Assembly: GCF_001182745.1 (NCBI RefSeq)
Contig: NZ_LN868939.1
Coordinates: 2,356,001 to 2,420,000, forward strand
Direction: 5' to 3'
Length of the DNA stretch: 64,000 nt
From: Nocardia farcinica
GTDB lineage: Bacteria; Actinomycetota; Actinomycetes; Mycobacteriales; Mycobacteriaceae
The notes below the pieces were generated by a model that was not told the DNA's origin, did no database searches, and saw only the letters and a program-made list of their open reading frames with translations. The position numbers and the translations under genes were made by a program. This document shows positions 44,025 to 52,865 of this stretch, one piece after another. Within the stretch, counting starts at the first letter, position 1. The number at the start of each line of letters is the position of its first letter.

Positions 44025-44590
44025 TGCCGCGCATCGTCGCGGGCACCGCGGGCGGGCGCAGGCTGCGCGTCCCGCCCGCGGGCACCCGGCCCACCTCCGA
44101 CCGGGTGCGCGAGGCGCTGTTCAGCGCGCTCGCCGCCCGGATGGATTTCGCCGGCGCGCGGGTGCTGGACCTGTACGCGGGTTCCGGGGCGCTGGCGCTG
44201 GAGGCGCTCTCGCGTGGCGCGGCCCGTGCCCTGCTGGTCGAATCCGACCGGCGAGCGGCGCAGGTGGTGCGGGCCAACATCGCCGAACTCGGGCTGTCCG
44301 GCGCCGAACTGCGCGTCGGGTCGGTGGGCGCGGTGCTCGAGCAGGGCGGCGCGGGGGAGTTCGACCTGGTCTTCGCCGATCCGCCCTACGAGCTCGGCAC
44401 CGCGGCGGTGGCGGCGGACGTGGCGCTGCTCGCCGCCCGCGGCTGGCTCGCCGACGGCGCCCTGGTGGTGGTCGAGCGCTCGGCGCGCAGCGCGGAAATC
44501 GACTGGCCCGCAGCGTTTCTGCCCGGCGCAGCGCGACGGTACGGCGAGACGCGGCTGGAACTGGCCGAGTACGCGCCCGGAGCGGACTGA
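44024..44590 (+). CDS. rsmD: 16S rRNA (guanine(966)-N2)-methyltransferase
   Basis: A 188-residue SAM-dependent methyltransferase. MPRIVAGTAGGRRLRVP is the typical start, followed by RPTSDRVREALFSAL, the SAM loop VLDLYAGSGALALEALSRGA and the catalytic DPPYELG (N/D-PPY type for N2-guanine). Its ATG shares bases with the pyc stop (TGATG). It precedes coaD, a widely conserved pair. Confidence 0.94.
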   Translation: MPRIVAGTAGGRRLRVPPAGTRPTSDRVREALFSALAARMDFAGARVLDLYAGSGALALEALSRGAARALLVESDRRAAQVVRANIAELGLSGAELRVGSVGAVLEQGGAGEFDLVFADPPYELGTAAVAADVALLAARGWLADGALVVVERSARSAEIDWPAAFLPGAARRYGETRLELAEYAPGAD

Positions 44591-44631
44591 GCGGCGCGGC
44601 GGGGCGGGCGCGGGCCTGATAGCGTCGGCCC

Positions 44632-45117
44632 ATGGCTGGAGCACTGTGCCCCGGGTCCTTCGATCCGGTGACGAACGGACATCTCGACGTATTCACCCGC
44701 GCGGCGGCGCAATTCGACGAGGTCGTGGTGACCGTCATGATCAACCCGAACAAGAAGGGCATGTTCGACGTCGAGGAGCGCATGGAGCTGCTGCGCGAGA
44801 CCACCGCGCATCTGCCCAACGTGCGGGTCGCGTCCTGGCGGGGCCTGCTGGTGGACTTCGCCCGTGAGCAGGGCATCACCGCGATCGTCAAGGGGCTGCG
44901 CGATGCCACCGACTTCGGCTACGAGCTGCAGATGGCGCAGATGAACAAGAAGCTGTCCGGCGTGGACACCTTTTTCATCGCCACCAATCCGGCGTTCAGC
45001 TTCCTGTCCAGCTCACTGGTGAAGGAGGTCGCCACCTACGGCGGCGACGTCAGCGACATGCTGCCGCCGGTGGTGCACAAGCGGCTGCTGGACCGGATCG
45101 CCGAGCGGCGCGGCTGA
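44632..45117 (+). CDS. coaD: Phosphopantetheine adenylyltransferase
   Basis: Penultimate step of coenzyme A synthesis, 161 residues, hexameric nucleotidyltransferase. The HxGH-type motif is in [20 protein letters not shown], with [18 protein letters not shown] in the centre and the C-terminal motif [20 protein letters not shown]. It lies 41 bases downstream of rsmD and shares its transcript. Confidence 0.97.
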   Translation: MAGALCPGSFDPVTNGHLDVFTRAAAQFDEVVVTVMINPNKKGMFDVEERMELLRETTAHLPNVRVASWRGLLVDFAREQGITAIVKGLRDATDFGYELQMAQMNKKLSGVDTFFIATNPAFSFLSSSLVKEVATYGGDVSDMLPPVVHKRLLDRIAERRG

Positions 45118-45171
45118 GGCTCGGGTCGAGGCGGGTCCGGGCCGCGGCTCGTCGTCCAGCAGACGCGCTGT

Positions 45172-45684
45172 CTAGAAAACCAGGCCGCGCAGCGCGAGGA
45201 AGCGCATGCCGCCCACCGCCGCGGTGACGGCGAGGACCGCACCGGCCTGGGCGAGGTCGCCGAGGCCGGGCGCGAAGACCTCGAGTCCGGCCAGCGCCGC
45301 CGTGGTGATCGCGAGACCGAGCACGGCGAGACCGCCCGCCTCCCACTGCGCGGTGAACCAGCCGACCCGATCGGCGGCGTGGAAGGTGAGCTGGCGGTGC
45401 AGCTCGTTGGCGATCACGGTGCTCACCACCGAGCCCGCGATGTTGGCCGCGATCGAGCCGAGGTCGTACATGGCCAGGAACAGCAGGACGTAGACGACGT
45501 TGCTGGAACCGCCGACCAGGGCGAACCGGATCAGCTGCGGCAGGGCGCGATCGCCGCGCAGGTAGGCCAGGACCCGGGACAGCCGGGGCATGGGGGCCGT
45601 CCACAGGACCGGCTGGGGCACCGCCCACGGCGTGTACATCCCGGCAGGCAGGACCGCCGAGCGCGGTGGTTCCAGAGTGGCCAT
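45172..45684 (-). CDS. GtrA-like membrane protein
   Basis: A 170-residue protein with about four membrane segments: RFALVGGSSNVVYVLLFLAM, NIAGSVVSTVIANELH, GGLAVLGLAITTAALAGL and AGAVLAVTAAVGGMRFLAL. A roughly 45-residue Pro-rich cytoplasmic leader precedes them. The LIRFALVGG...N start and NELHRQLTF loop are GtrA-family marks. GtrA proteins are implicated in flipping lipid-linked sugars or in arabinogalactan/teichoic-type decoration of the cell surface. ATG 45684 is chosen; the longer frame is Arg-rich and unconserved. It converges with coaD and is divergent from sepIVA. Confidence 0.82.
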   Translation of the reverse strand: MATLEPPRSAVLPAGMYTPWAVPQPVLWTAPMPRLSRVLAYLRGDRALPQLIRFALVGGSSNVVYVLLFLAMYDLGSIAANIAGSVVSTVIANELHRQLTFHAADRVGWFTAQWEAGGLAVLGLAITTAALAGLEVFAPGLGDLAQAGAVLAVTAAVGGMRFLALRGLVF

Positions 45685-45916
45685 GGTCCATCCGATCGAA
45701 CGTGCTCGCGGGACCGGTCCCCGTCGACGGTCCCCTGGGTCGAATGTACATGAAGTGGAGGATCGCTCTCCACTTGGTTTCTGTGGTGTTCGAGACACTC
45801 GAACGACACACCGGACCGAGACTCGGCAGAACCGGTGACGAGGGGCACACTGGGCCACGGGCGCGCGTGTCCGCGACGGGGTACTCCGCGACAGGAACGA
45901 CTAGAGGTTGGTGAGC

Positions 45917-46663
45917 ATGTATCGGGTTTTCGAGGCGCTCGACGAGCTGGTGGCGATCGTCGAGGAGGCGCGCGGCATCCCGCCGACCCGCAGCTGCATC
46001 GTGCCCCGCGGCGACGTGCTCGACCTGCTCGACGATGTGCGTGACGCGCTGCCCGGCGAACTCGACGACGCCCAGGACGTGCTCGATCACCGGGACAAGA
46101 TCGTCTCCGATGCCCGCACGGCCGCCGAGACCACCGTCACCTCGGCCGACGAGCAGGCCCGCGACACCATCGACTCCGCTCGCGAGGAGGCCGACCGCAT
46201 CCTGGCCGACGCCAAGGCGCACGCCGATCGCATGGTCGCCGAGGCGAGCGCGCACGCCGACCACCTGGTCACCACCGCCCAGGCCGAGGCCGAGCGGATC
46301 GTGGCCGAGGCCAAGGCCGAGTACGAAACCGTCACCGGCCGGGCGCGCGCCGAGGCGGACCGGATGATCGAGTCCGGCAAGGCCTCCTACGAGCGGTCGG
46401 TGGCCGAGGGCGAGGCCGAACAGGCCCGCCTGGTCGCCCAGACCGAGGTGGTGCGGGCCGCGCACGCGGAGTCCGCGCGGATCATCGACACCGCGCAGGC
46501 CGAGGCGGACCGGATGCGCGACGAGTGCGACCACTACGTCGACTCGACGCTGGCGCAGTTCGAGGAGACCCTCAACAGCACGCTGCGCACCGTCGGCCGC
46601 GGCAGGCACCAGCTGCGCAGCGGTGCGGGCGCCCCGGACTACGCCACCGACTACCGTCGCTGA
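45917..46663 (+). CDS. sepIVA: Septation protein SepIVA, DivIVA-like coiled coil
   Basis: A 248-residue protein beginning MYRVFEALDELVAIVEEARG and closely matching M. tuberculosis Rv2927c, an essential septum-associated factor involved in cell elongation and division. After the DivIVA-like N terminus (CIVPRGDVLDLLDDVRDALP) it is a long coiled coil of Ala/Glu/Asp-rich 11-residue-like repeats (AEADRI, ADRMVAEA). It ends with the conserved VGRGRHQLRSGAG. ATG 45917 is used; GTG 45911 is possible. It is first in a likely unit with DUF177, rpmF, rnc and mutM. Confidence 0.92.
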   Translation: MYRVFEALDELVAIVEEARGIPPTRSCIVPRGDVLDLLDDVRDALPGELDDAQDVLDHRDKIVSDARTAAETTVTSADEQARDTIDSAREEADRILADAKAHADRMVAEASAHADHLVTTAQAEAERIVAEAKAEYETVTGRARAEADRMIESGKASYERSVAEGEAEQARLVAQTEVVRAAHAESARIIDTAQAEADRMRDECDHYVDSTLAQFEETLNSTLRTVGRGRHQLRSGAGAPDYATDYRR

Positions 46664-46792
46664 TCTCACCCCGCCCGCAGGTCGGCGGCGTTCGCTCCGC
46701 CCGCGGCCACCGCGGCGATTTTTGGCAGACCGCCGTGCCCGGCGTATTGTGGAGTGGTTGCCCATTTCCCTTCGATCGTGAGTGAGTTCGTG

Positions 46793-47419
46793 ATGCCCGC
46801 CGGTTCCGGTTCCGCGTCGCGTCCCCGAGCGGCCTCGCACCGCACGGCGGACGCGGGTTTCGTGCTGGACGTCCGCAGCCTGGGCCGCCGCCCGGGAACG
46901 ATGCGGGAGCTGCAGCGCACCGTCACCACCGAAGAGCGCATCGGGTTGGACCTGATCGCCATCCCGCAGGGCGCCCGGGTCGAGCTCGACCTGCAGTTGC
47001 AGGCCGTCTCCGAGGGCGTGCTGGTCACCGGGACGGTGTCGGCGCCCACCGAGGGGGAGTGCTCGCGCTGCCTGGAGCCGTTCACCGGCGAGGTGCGGCT
47101 GCGGGTCACCGAGCTGTACGCCTACCCGGACAGCACCACCGAGCAGACCACCGAGGACGACGAGGTCTACCGGATGCAGGACGACCTGATCGACCTCGAG
47201 CCGCTCATCGTCGATGCCATCGGGCTCGAACTGCCGCTCCAGCCGCTGTGCAGCGAGGACTGCCCCGGACTCTGCCCGCAGTGCGGGGTTCGGATGGCGA
47301 TTGCGGGATCCGAGCACCGGCATGAGATACTTGACCCTCGCTGGGCCGGGCTGGCGAAGTTCGCCACCGGATCGCCCGGCACCGGCGGTCCCGATGCGGA
47401 CGCCGACCCAGACCGATAG
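46793..47419 (+). CDS. DUF177/YceD family protein
   Basis: A 208-residue protein of the YceD (DUF177) family, found next to rpmF in most bacteria and linked to 23S rRNA or ribosome accumulation. It has the typical FVLDVRSLGRRPGTMREL, LDLQLQAVSEGVLVTGTV, the zinc-like ECSRCLEPF, and the acidic IDLEPLIVDAIGLELP followed by LCSEDCPGLCPQCG. ATG 46793 is chosen over GTG 46778; the choice affects only five residues. rpmF follows 57 bases on. Confidence 0.87.
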   Translation: MPAGSGSASRPRAASHRTADAGFVLDVRSLGRRPGTMRELQRTVTTEERIGLDLIAIPQGARVELDLQLQAVSEGVLVTGTVSAPTEGECSRCLEPFTGEVRLRVTELYAYPDSTTEQTTEDDEVYRMQDDLIDLEPLIVDAIGLELPLQPLCSEDCPGLCPQCGVRMAIAGSEHRHEILDPRWAGLAKFATGSPGTGGPDADADPDR

Positions 47420-47476
47420 CGCAAGACCCCCGTCAGCCGTCACCGGCAGAGTAATAGGACAAGAGGAGAAGTAGTC

Positions 47477-47659
47477 GTGGCCGTTCCCAAGCGCCGGATG
47501 TCCCGTTCCAACACCAGGTCGCGGCGCAGCCAGTGGAAGGCTGCGGCGCCGACTCTGATCACCTGCCCGAACCGGGCCTGCGGCCAGAAGACTCTGCCGC
47601 ACATCGCGTGCCCCTCCTGCGGCACCTACAAGGGCCGCCAGGTCACCGCCGCCGTCTGA
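47477..47659 (+). CDS. rpmF: 50S ribosomal protein L32
   Basis: A 60-residue ribosomal protein, [20 protein letters not shown], with a four-cysteine zinc site ([10 protein letters not shown] and IACPSCG) and KGRQV at the C terminus. It starts at GTG 47477 with GAGGAG at 47463-47468. It sits between DUF177 and rnc, the standard order. Confidence 0.96.
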   Translation: MAVPKRRMSRSNTRSRRSQWKAAAPTLITCPNRACGQKTLPHIACPSCGTYKGRQVTAAV

Positions 47660-47684
47660 CCGGTTCGACCCCCTGACATCGAAC

Positions 47685-48407
47685 GTGACGGCCAGCAAGG
47701 ACGACACGGGCGCGTCCGATGATCACGCGAGCCTGCTCGAGGCCCTCGGTGTCGACGTACGACCGGATCTACTGCGCTTGGCGCTGACGCACCGGTCGTA
47801 CGCCTACGAGAACGGCGGCCTGCCCACCAACGAACGCCTGGAATTCCTGGGCGACTCGGTGCTGGGCCTGAGCATCACCGAGCGGCTCTACCACGAACAC
47901 CCGGACAAGTCCGAGGGCGAGTTGGCGAAGCTGCGCGCGAGCGTGGTGAACATGCACGCGCTCGCCGAGGTGGCGCGTGGTCTGGGCGAAGGCGGTCTCG
48001 GCGCGCACCTGCTGCTCGGTAAGGGCGAGGAGCTCACCGGCGGCCGGGACAAGCCGAGCATTCTCGCCGACGGCATGGAATCGCTGCTCGGCGCCGTGCA
48101 TCTGCAGCACGGCATCGACGTGGCCCGTGGCGTGGTGCTGCGGCTGTTCGCCGACCTGCTCGAGCGCGGCCCCCGCATGGGCGCCGGACTCGACTGGAAG
48201 ACCAGCCTGCAGGAACTCACCGCCGAACGCGGCCTCGGGGTGCCCTCCTACGAGATCTCCTCGACCGGACCCGATCACGACAAGGAGTTCACCGCGACCA
48301 CGGTGATCGGCGGCCGCGCCTACGGGCAAGGGGTCGGGCGCTCGAAGAAGGAAGCCGAGCAGAAGGCCGCGGGCGCCGCCTACCAGGCGCTGACCGCCGA
48401 ATCCTGA
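47685..48407 (+). CDS. rnc: Ribonuclease III
   Basis: A 240-residue double-strand-specific RNase that processes rRNA precursors. The catalytic signature is [20 protein letters not shown], with the second acidic site [16 protein letters not shown]. The C-terminal dsRNA-binding domain contains [20 protein letters not shown] and [20 protein letters not shown]. It starts at GTG 47685. mutM begins one base after its stop. Confidence 0.96.
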   Translation: MTASKDDTGASDDHASLLEALGVDVRPDLLRLALTHRSYAYENGGLPTNERLEFLGDSVLGLSITERLYHEHPDKSEGELAKLRASVVNMHALAEVARGLGEGGLGAHLLLGKGEELTGGRDKPSILADGMESLLGAVHLQHGIDVARGVVLRLFADLLERGPRMGAGLDWKTSLQELTAERGLGVPSYEISSTGPDHDKEFTATTVIGGRAYGQGVGRSKKEAEQKAAGAAYQALTAES

Positions 48408-48408
48408 C

Positions 48409-49293
48409 GTGCCCGAACTTCCCGAGGTCGAGGTCGTCCGGCGTGGGCTGGCCGAGCATGTCGCCGGCCGTGTCGTCGGCGCCGTCACCATCACCCACCC
48501 GCGTTCGGTACGCAGGCATCTCGCGGGTTCGGCCGATCTGGCCGCCCGGATGACCGGGCGCCGGGTGCGCGCCGCGCAGCGTCGCGGCAAGTACCTGTGG
48601 CTCACCTTCGACGAGCCGGGCGCCGCCGACGAGACCGCGCTGGACGCCGCGCTCGTGGTGCACCTGGGCATGAGCGGTCAGATGCTGGTACAGCCCGCCG
48701 CCGCGCCCGTGGAGAAGCATGCGCACATCCGCGCCGCGCTCGACGACGGCAGCGAGTTGCGGTTCGTCGACCAGCGCACCTTCGGCGGCTGGGCGCTCGC
48801 GCCGCTGGCCGAGGTGGACGGTTCGCTGGTGCCCGAGCCGGTCGCCCACATCGCCCGCGATCCGCTCGACCCGCGCTTCGACGCCGAGTCCGTGGTCGCG
48901 GCGATCCGGGCCAAGAATTCCGAGATCAAGCGCGTGCTGCTGGACCAGACCGTGGTGTCGGGCATCGGCAACATCTACGCCGACGAGTCGCTGTGGCGGG
49001 CGGGGATCAACGGCAACCGGCTCGCGTCCGGCCTCACCCGCCCCGCGGTGCGCAGGCTGCTCGCCGAGGTGCGGGCGGTGATGCTGGAGGCCTTGGCGGC
49101 GGGCGGCACCTCCTTCGACGCGCTGTATGTCAACGTCAACGGGCAGTCCGGCTACTTCGAACGCGCACTGGCCGTCTACGGCAGGCAGGACGAGCCGTGC
49201 CGCCGCTGCGGCGCGCCGATCGTGCGCGAGAAGTTCATGAACCGATCGTCGTATTCCTGCCCGCGCTGTCAGCCGAGGCCTCGCCGCCGCTGA
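48409..49293 (+). CDS. mutM: Formamidopyrimidine-DNA glycosylase
   Basis: Bifunctional 8-oxoguanine/FaPy glycosylase and AP lyase, 294 residues. The catalytic N-terminal Pro is in [14 protein letters not shown]. The H2TH region contains [17 protein letters not shown]. The C-terminal zinc finger is [13 protein letters not shown]...SYSCPRCQ. It starts at GTG 48409, separated by one base from rnc, so coupling is likely. The rnc-mutM order is as in mycobacteria. Confidence 0.96.
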   Translation: MPELPEVEVVRRGLAEHVAGRVVGAVTITHPRSVRRHLAGSADLAARMTGRRVRAAQRRGKYLWLTFDEPGAADETALDAALVVHLGMSGQMLVQPAAAPVEKHAHIRAALDDGSELRFVDQRTFGGWALAPLAEVDGSLVPEPVAHIARDPLDPRFDAESVVAAIRAKNSEIKRVLLDQTVVSGIGNIYADESLWRAGINGNRLASGLTRPAVRRLLAEVRAVMLEALAAGGTSFDALYVNVNGQSGYFERALAVYGRQDEPCRRCGAPIVREKFMNRSSYSCPRCQPRPRRR

Positions 49294-49359
49294 GCTTCGC
49301 GCGTTACCGTTGCCTCGGGTGGTCCGGTGCGTTCGCCGGATCGTCGGAGGAAGGACACC

Positions 49360-49941
49360 ATGCGCAAGCTCACCTACTACGTCGCGTCGACGATCGACGG
49401 GTTCATCGCCACCGAGGAGGGGTCGGTCGACTTCTTCCCGGTCGGTGGCGATCACGGCCCGGCGATCACCGCGCAGTACCCCGAGACCCTGCCGACCAAG
49501 GTGCGCGAGTCGATGGGGATCACCAAGCGCAACGCCAGTTTCGACACGGTGGTGATGGGCCGCAAGACCCACGATTTCGGGGTGCGGACGGGGACGTCGA
49601 GCCCGTACGCGCACCTGCGGCAGTTCGTCGTCTCGACCACCCTGCCCGAGGCGCCGGACCCGGACCTGGAGCTGATCGCCGACGACCCGCTGGGCCGGGT
49701 GCGTGAGCTCAAGCGGGAGAAGGGCCTGGGCATCTGGCTGTGCGGCGGCGGCGAGCTGGCGCAGGTGTTGTTGCCGGAGATCGATCAGATCTTCCTCAAG
49801 TTGTATCCGATCGTGCTCGGCCGCGGCAGGCCGCTGTTCGGGTCCGGCCCGCGGCTGCCCGAGCCCGCGAAGTTCCGGGTGATCACCAGCCGGGTGTTCG
49901 AGGACGGGGTGGCGTTCGTGAAGTACAGCAGGATCAAGTAG
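49360..49941 (+). CDS. RibD C-terminal/dihydrofolate reductase family protein
   Basis: A 193-residue intact member of the RibD-C/DHFR-like family. ATG 49360 follows GGAGGAAGGA. Marks are MRKLTYYVASTIDGFIATEE, DTVVMGRKTHDFG, a central FVVSTTLPEAPDPDLELI and the C-terminal WLCGGGELAQVLLPEIDQIF with LYPIVLGRGRPLF. The family binds NADPH, but most members have no known reaction; true folate or riboflavin function is not supported by context. A PHP gene starts immediately after its stop. A decayed relative is at 6730-6987. Confidence 0.86.
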   Translation: MRKLTYYVASTIDGFIATEEGSVDFFPVGGDHGPAITAQYPETLPTKVRESMGITKRNASFDTVVMGRKTHDFGVRTGTSSPYAHLRQFVVSTTLPEAPDPDLELIADDPLGRVRELKREKGLGIWLCGGGELAQVLLPEIDQIFLKLYPIVLGRGRPLFGSGPRLPEPAKFRVITSRVFEDGVAFVKYSRIK

Positions 49942-50997
49942 ATGGCCGCGCCCGGTACGGCGGCGGACCCGGCCCGGGCGCCGGGTCCGGTGGAGGCGCT
50001 GCGCGAGATAGGGTTCTGGCTCGAGCGCGCCCGCGCGGAGACGCACCGGGTGAAGGCGTACCGGCGGGCCGCCGAGGTGGTGGCCGGGCTGACCGAGCCG
50101 GAGGTGGCCGCGCACGCGGCGGCCCACAGCTGGCAGGAGCTGCCCGGCATCGGACCCAAGACCGCCGCCGTGATCGCCCAGGCCTGCGCCGGTGAGGTGC
50201 CCGCGTACCTGGCCGAGCTGCGCCGCGCCGCCGCGCCCATCGGGGCACCGGGAAAACCGTTGCGGCAGTTGCTGCGCGGTGATCTGCACACCCATTCCAA
50301 CTGGTCCGACGGCGGCAGCCCGATCGAGGAGATGATGCGGGTGGCCGCCGCGCTCGGCCACGAATACTGCGCCCTCACCGATCATTCGCCGCGGCTCACG
50401 GTCGCCAACGGGCTGTCCGCGGACCGGCTGCGCAGGCAACTGGACGTCGTCGCCGAGCTGAACGAGCGACTCGCCCCGTTCCGCATCCTCACCGGCATCG
50501 AGGTGGACATCCTCGACGACGGCACCCTCGACCAGCGCGCCGATCTGCTCGCCGAGCTGGATGTGGTGGTGGCCAGCGTGCATTCGCACCTGCGCGCCGA
50601 GTCGGAGGTGATGACCAAACGCATGGTGTACGCGGTGGCCAATCCGCACGTGGACGTGCTCGGCCACTGCACCGGCCGGCTCGTCACCGGCGGGCGCGGC
50701 ACCCGGCCGGAGTCGACGTTCGACGCCGAGATGGTGTTCGAGGCGTGCCGGCAGTACGGCACCGCGGTCGAGATCAACAGCCGCCCCGAACGTCTCGACC
50801 CGCCGTCCCGGCTGCTCACCCTCGCCGTCGAGATGGGCTGTCTCTTCGCGATCGACACCGACGCGCACGCGCCCGGCCAATTGGACTGGCTCGGTTACGG
50901 TTGCGAGCGAGCCGTGGCCAACGGCGTTGCGCCGGAACGGGTGATCAACACCTGGCCGGTGGCGGACCTGCTCACCTGGACCCGGTCGCACTCCTGA
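49942..50997 (+). CDS. PHP-domain phosphoesterase with N-terminal helix-hairpin-helix region
   Basis: A 351-residue protein. Residues about 18-95 resemble the 8-kDa/HhH part of family X DNA polymerases (REIGFWLERARAETHRVKAY, RAAEVVAGL, WQELPGIGPKTAAVIAQA). Residues about 108-345 are a PHP metallo-domain: RGDLHTHSNWSDGGSP, CALTDHSPRL, TGIEVDIL, VVASVHSHLR, VDVLGHCTGRL and FAIDTDAHAPGQLDW supply the metal ligands. The polymerase palm and fingers of bacterial PolX are absent between them. This corresponds to Rv3856c-like proteins; a repair nuclease or histidinol-phosphatase-like role is possible. ATG 49942 abuts the preceding stop. Confidence 0.85.
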   Translation: MAAPGTAADPARAPGPVEALREIGFWLERARAETHRVKAYRRAAEVVAGLTEPEVAAHAAAHSWQELPGIGPKTAAVIAQACAGEVPAYLAELRRAAAPIGAPGKPLRQLLRGDLHTHSNWSDGGSPIEEMMRVAAALGHEYCALTDHSPRLTVANGLSADRLRRQLDVVAELNERLAPFRILTGIEVDILDDGTLDQRADLLAELDVVVASVHSHLRAESEVMTKRMVYAVANPHVDVLGHCTGRLVTGGRGTRPESTFDAEMVFEACRQYGTAVEINSRPERLDPPSRLLTLAVEMGCLFAIDTDAHAPGQLDWLGYGCERAVANGVAPERVINTWPVADLLTWTRSHS

Positions 50998-51110
50998 TCC
51001 GGTGTGCGCCGGTGAATTCCGGCCGAACTCCGCGGTAACACCCTGTCCCGCGGCCCCTGCGGCGCCGACAATGATCGGACGGCGGTGAAGCGGGGCGGGA
51101 GTGGTTGCGG

Positions 51111-52619
51111 GTGGCTGATTTTCCGCTCGACACGGTGCTGGCGATCCTCGGTATCGCGGTGCCGGTCGGGGCCTTCCTGTGGGAGTTCGTCCTCGTCGGG
51201 CGGCGCAGGCTCGGGTACCGGGTGCAGATGGACACGCCGGTCACCGGCGAGGTCGAATCAGTCTTCCCCGGGGTGCTGACGCGGCTGCGTCCCGACGGCG
51301 GCGGCCCGGAACTACGTGAGCTGTCGGTGGTGCTGGTCCGCATCGAGAACAGCGGCACCGCGACCATCGAGCGCGGCGACTATCTCACCCCCGACGACCG
51401 CGTCGGCCTGCATCTGCGGTTCCCGCAACGCCGGGTGGTCGGCATGGCGGTCACCGAACTCAGCGACCCCGCCCTCGGCGACTGTCTCGACGCCCGCTCC
51501 GGGATCGCGGTGCGGGAGGACACCGGCGGGCACATCGGCGTCATCGACCTGCCTAAGGTGCCGCTCAATCGCGGCGAGCACTACAAGATCCTGGCCATCC
51601 TGCAACGCTCGGACGGTGATGGCGCGTACCGGCCACCGGTCCTGTTGGGCAGCCTGCGCGGCGGCCGCATCACCGAGACCCGCAGCCGCACCGGCGTGCC
51701 GAGGGTGATGCTCGCGCTCACCGCCTTCCTGGTGGCGGTGATCGTCGGGCAGTTCGCGGTGGCGGTGCTGGAGCGGCCGCCGACGCCGCTGGACTGTGCC
51801 GAGGGGGCGTTGCGCGTGATCGGTTCCTCGGCGTTCGAGCCGGTGATCCGCGACGCCGCCGCGCAGTACGGCCGCCGCTGTCACGGCACGACATTCAGCT
51901 TCGAGTTCGCCGGTACCGAACGGGGCTTGGACCGCCTGGCGCAGGCCGGACCGGACGCCGGGCTGATCGCCATCGGCGACGGGCCAAAGGGTCCCGGTTA
52001 TCCGGCGTTGCGCGAGCGGGCGCTGGCACTGGCGGTGTACGGGGTGTTCGTGCACCGGGATCTCGGCATCACCGACCTCACCGTGGCGCAGGTCCGGGAC
52101 CTGTACCAGGGGCGGATCACCAACTGGCGCACCCTCGGCGGGCCCGATCTGCCGGTGGTGCTGATCGACCGTACCCCCGGCTCGGGCAGCCGGGTGATCT
52201 TCGAGCAGGCACTGCTCGGCGGCGAGCAACCGCCGCGGCCGCACCGCAGCTGCACCGCGATCAAGGACACCGCGGGCACCTACTGCGACGTGCCCGTCAC
52301 CGAGGACATGCACCAGGCGGTGGCCGAGATCCCCGGCGCCATCGGCTACGGCGAACTCGCCGAGGCGCGCCGCGCCGGGATGGCGGTGCTCACGCTCGAC
52401 GGCGTCGCCCCCGACCGGGCGGCCGCGATCGCGGGCCGCTACCCGTTCCGGGGCGTGGAATACGCCTACACGCACGGCGATCCGCCCGCCGGGTCGCCCG
52501 CGGCGAGCTTCCTGCACTACCTCACCGCCGGGCTCGGCACCGAGGTGTTGCGCGCGCACGGCAACGAGCCCTGCGCGGGCGGCAGGCTCGAGCCCGGCCG
52601 CTGCGCGCCGACGGGGTGA
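51111..52619 (+). CDS. Membrane-anchored PstS-like substrate-binding domain protein
   Basis: A 502-residue protein from GTG 51111 (TTG 51105 possible). TM1 lies at about residues 8-28 (VLAILGIAVPVGAFLWEFVL). A beta-rich domain of about 165 residues follows (VVLVRIENSGTATIERGDY, LRFPQRRVVGMAVTEL). TM2 lies at about 198-220 (MLALTAFLVAVIVGQFAVAV). The C-terminal PstS/periplasmic-binding fold begins ALRVIGSSAFEPVIRDAA and has DLYQGRITNWRTLGGPDL, RTPGSGSRVIFEQAL and IPGAIGYGELAEA. Six cysteines, all in this last domain, suggest disulfides and an outside location. No permease or ATPase adjoins, so a sensor or receptor role is more likely than uptake. The ligand is unknown. Confidence 0.75.
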   Translation: MADFPLDTVLAILGIAVPVGAFLWEFVLVGRRRLGYRVQMDTPVTGEVESVFPGVLTRLRPDGGGPELRELSVVLVRIENSGTATIERGDYLTPDDRVGLHLRFPQRRVVGMAVTELSDPALGDCLDARSGIAVREDTGGHIGVIDLPKVPLNRGEHYKILAILQRSDGDGAYRPPVLLGSLRGGRITETRSRTGVPRVMLALTAFLVAVIVGQFAVAVLERPPTPLDCAEGALRVIGSSAFEPVIRDAAAQYGRRCHGTTFSFEFAGTERGLDRLAQAGPDAGLIAIGDGPKGPGYPALRERALALAVYGVFVHRDLGITDLTVAQVRDLYQGRITNWRTLGGPDLPVVLIDRTPGSGSRVIFEQALLGGEQPPRPHRSCTAIKDTAGTYCDVPVTEDMHQAVAEIPGAIGYGELAEARRAGMAVLTLDGVAPDRAAAIAGRYPFRGVEYAYTHGDPPAGSPAASFLHYLTAGLGTEVLRAHGNEPCAGGRLEPGRCAPTG

Positions 52620-52623
52620 GGGC

Positions 52624-52809
52624 TCAGTTGTGTTCGCCGCGGCCGTAGAGGTACGCGGCCGCCGCCAGGTACTGCCTGCACTCCGGGCCGTGGCCGGCGT
52701 GGGTGGCGCGCAGGAACTGCGCCAGATCCATGTCCAGATCTGTCGGTTCCACCGTGCAGTCCCGGTGTTGCGCCCCCCAGAGGTCCCGCCTGTCCAACGA
52801 TGTCTGCAT
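52624..52809 (-). CDS. Small conserved hypothetical protein
   Basis: A 61-residue protein from ATG 52809, with GGAG six bases upstream. It begins MQTSLDRRDLWGAQHRDCTV, then DLDMDLAQFLRATHAGHGPE and CRQYLAAAAYLYGRGEHN. It is helical, with two cysteines, and has no signal peptide or membrane segment. I recognise no family. Larger in-frame extensions run antisense to the glycosidase gene region and are rejected. Its stop lies 4 bases from that of the binding-protein gene, and it is downstream of the glycosidase on the same strand. Confidence 0.6.
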   Translation of the reverse strand: MQTSLDRRDLWGAQHRDCTVEPTDLDMDLAQFLRATHAGHGPECRQYLAAAAYLYGRGEHN

Positions 52810-52865
52810 CGTGACTCCAGCTGCGTGTGTAGGTACGAGCGGATGGGCGAGTGACGCCGGCGGCG

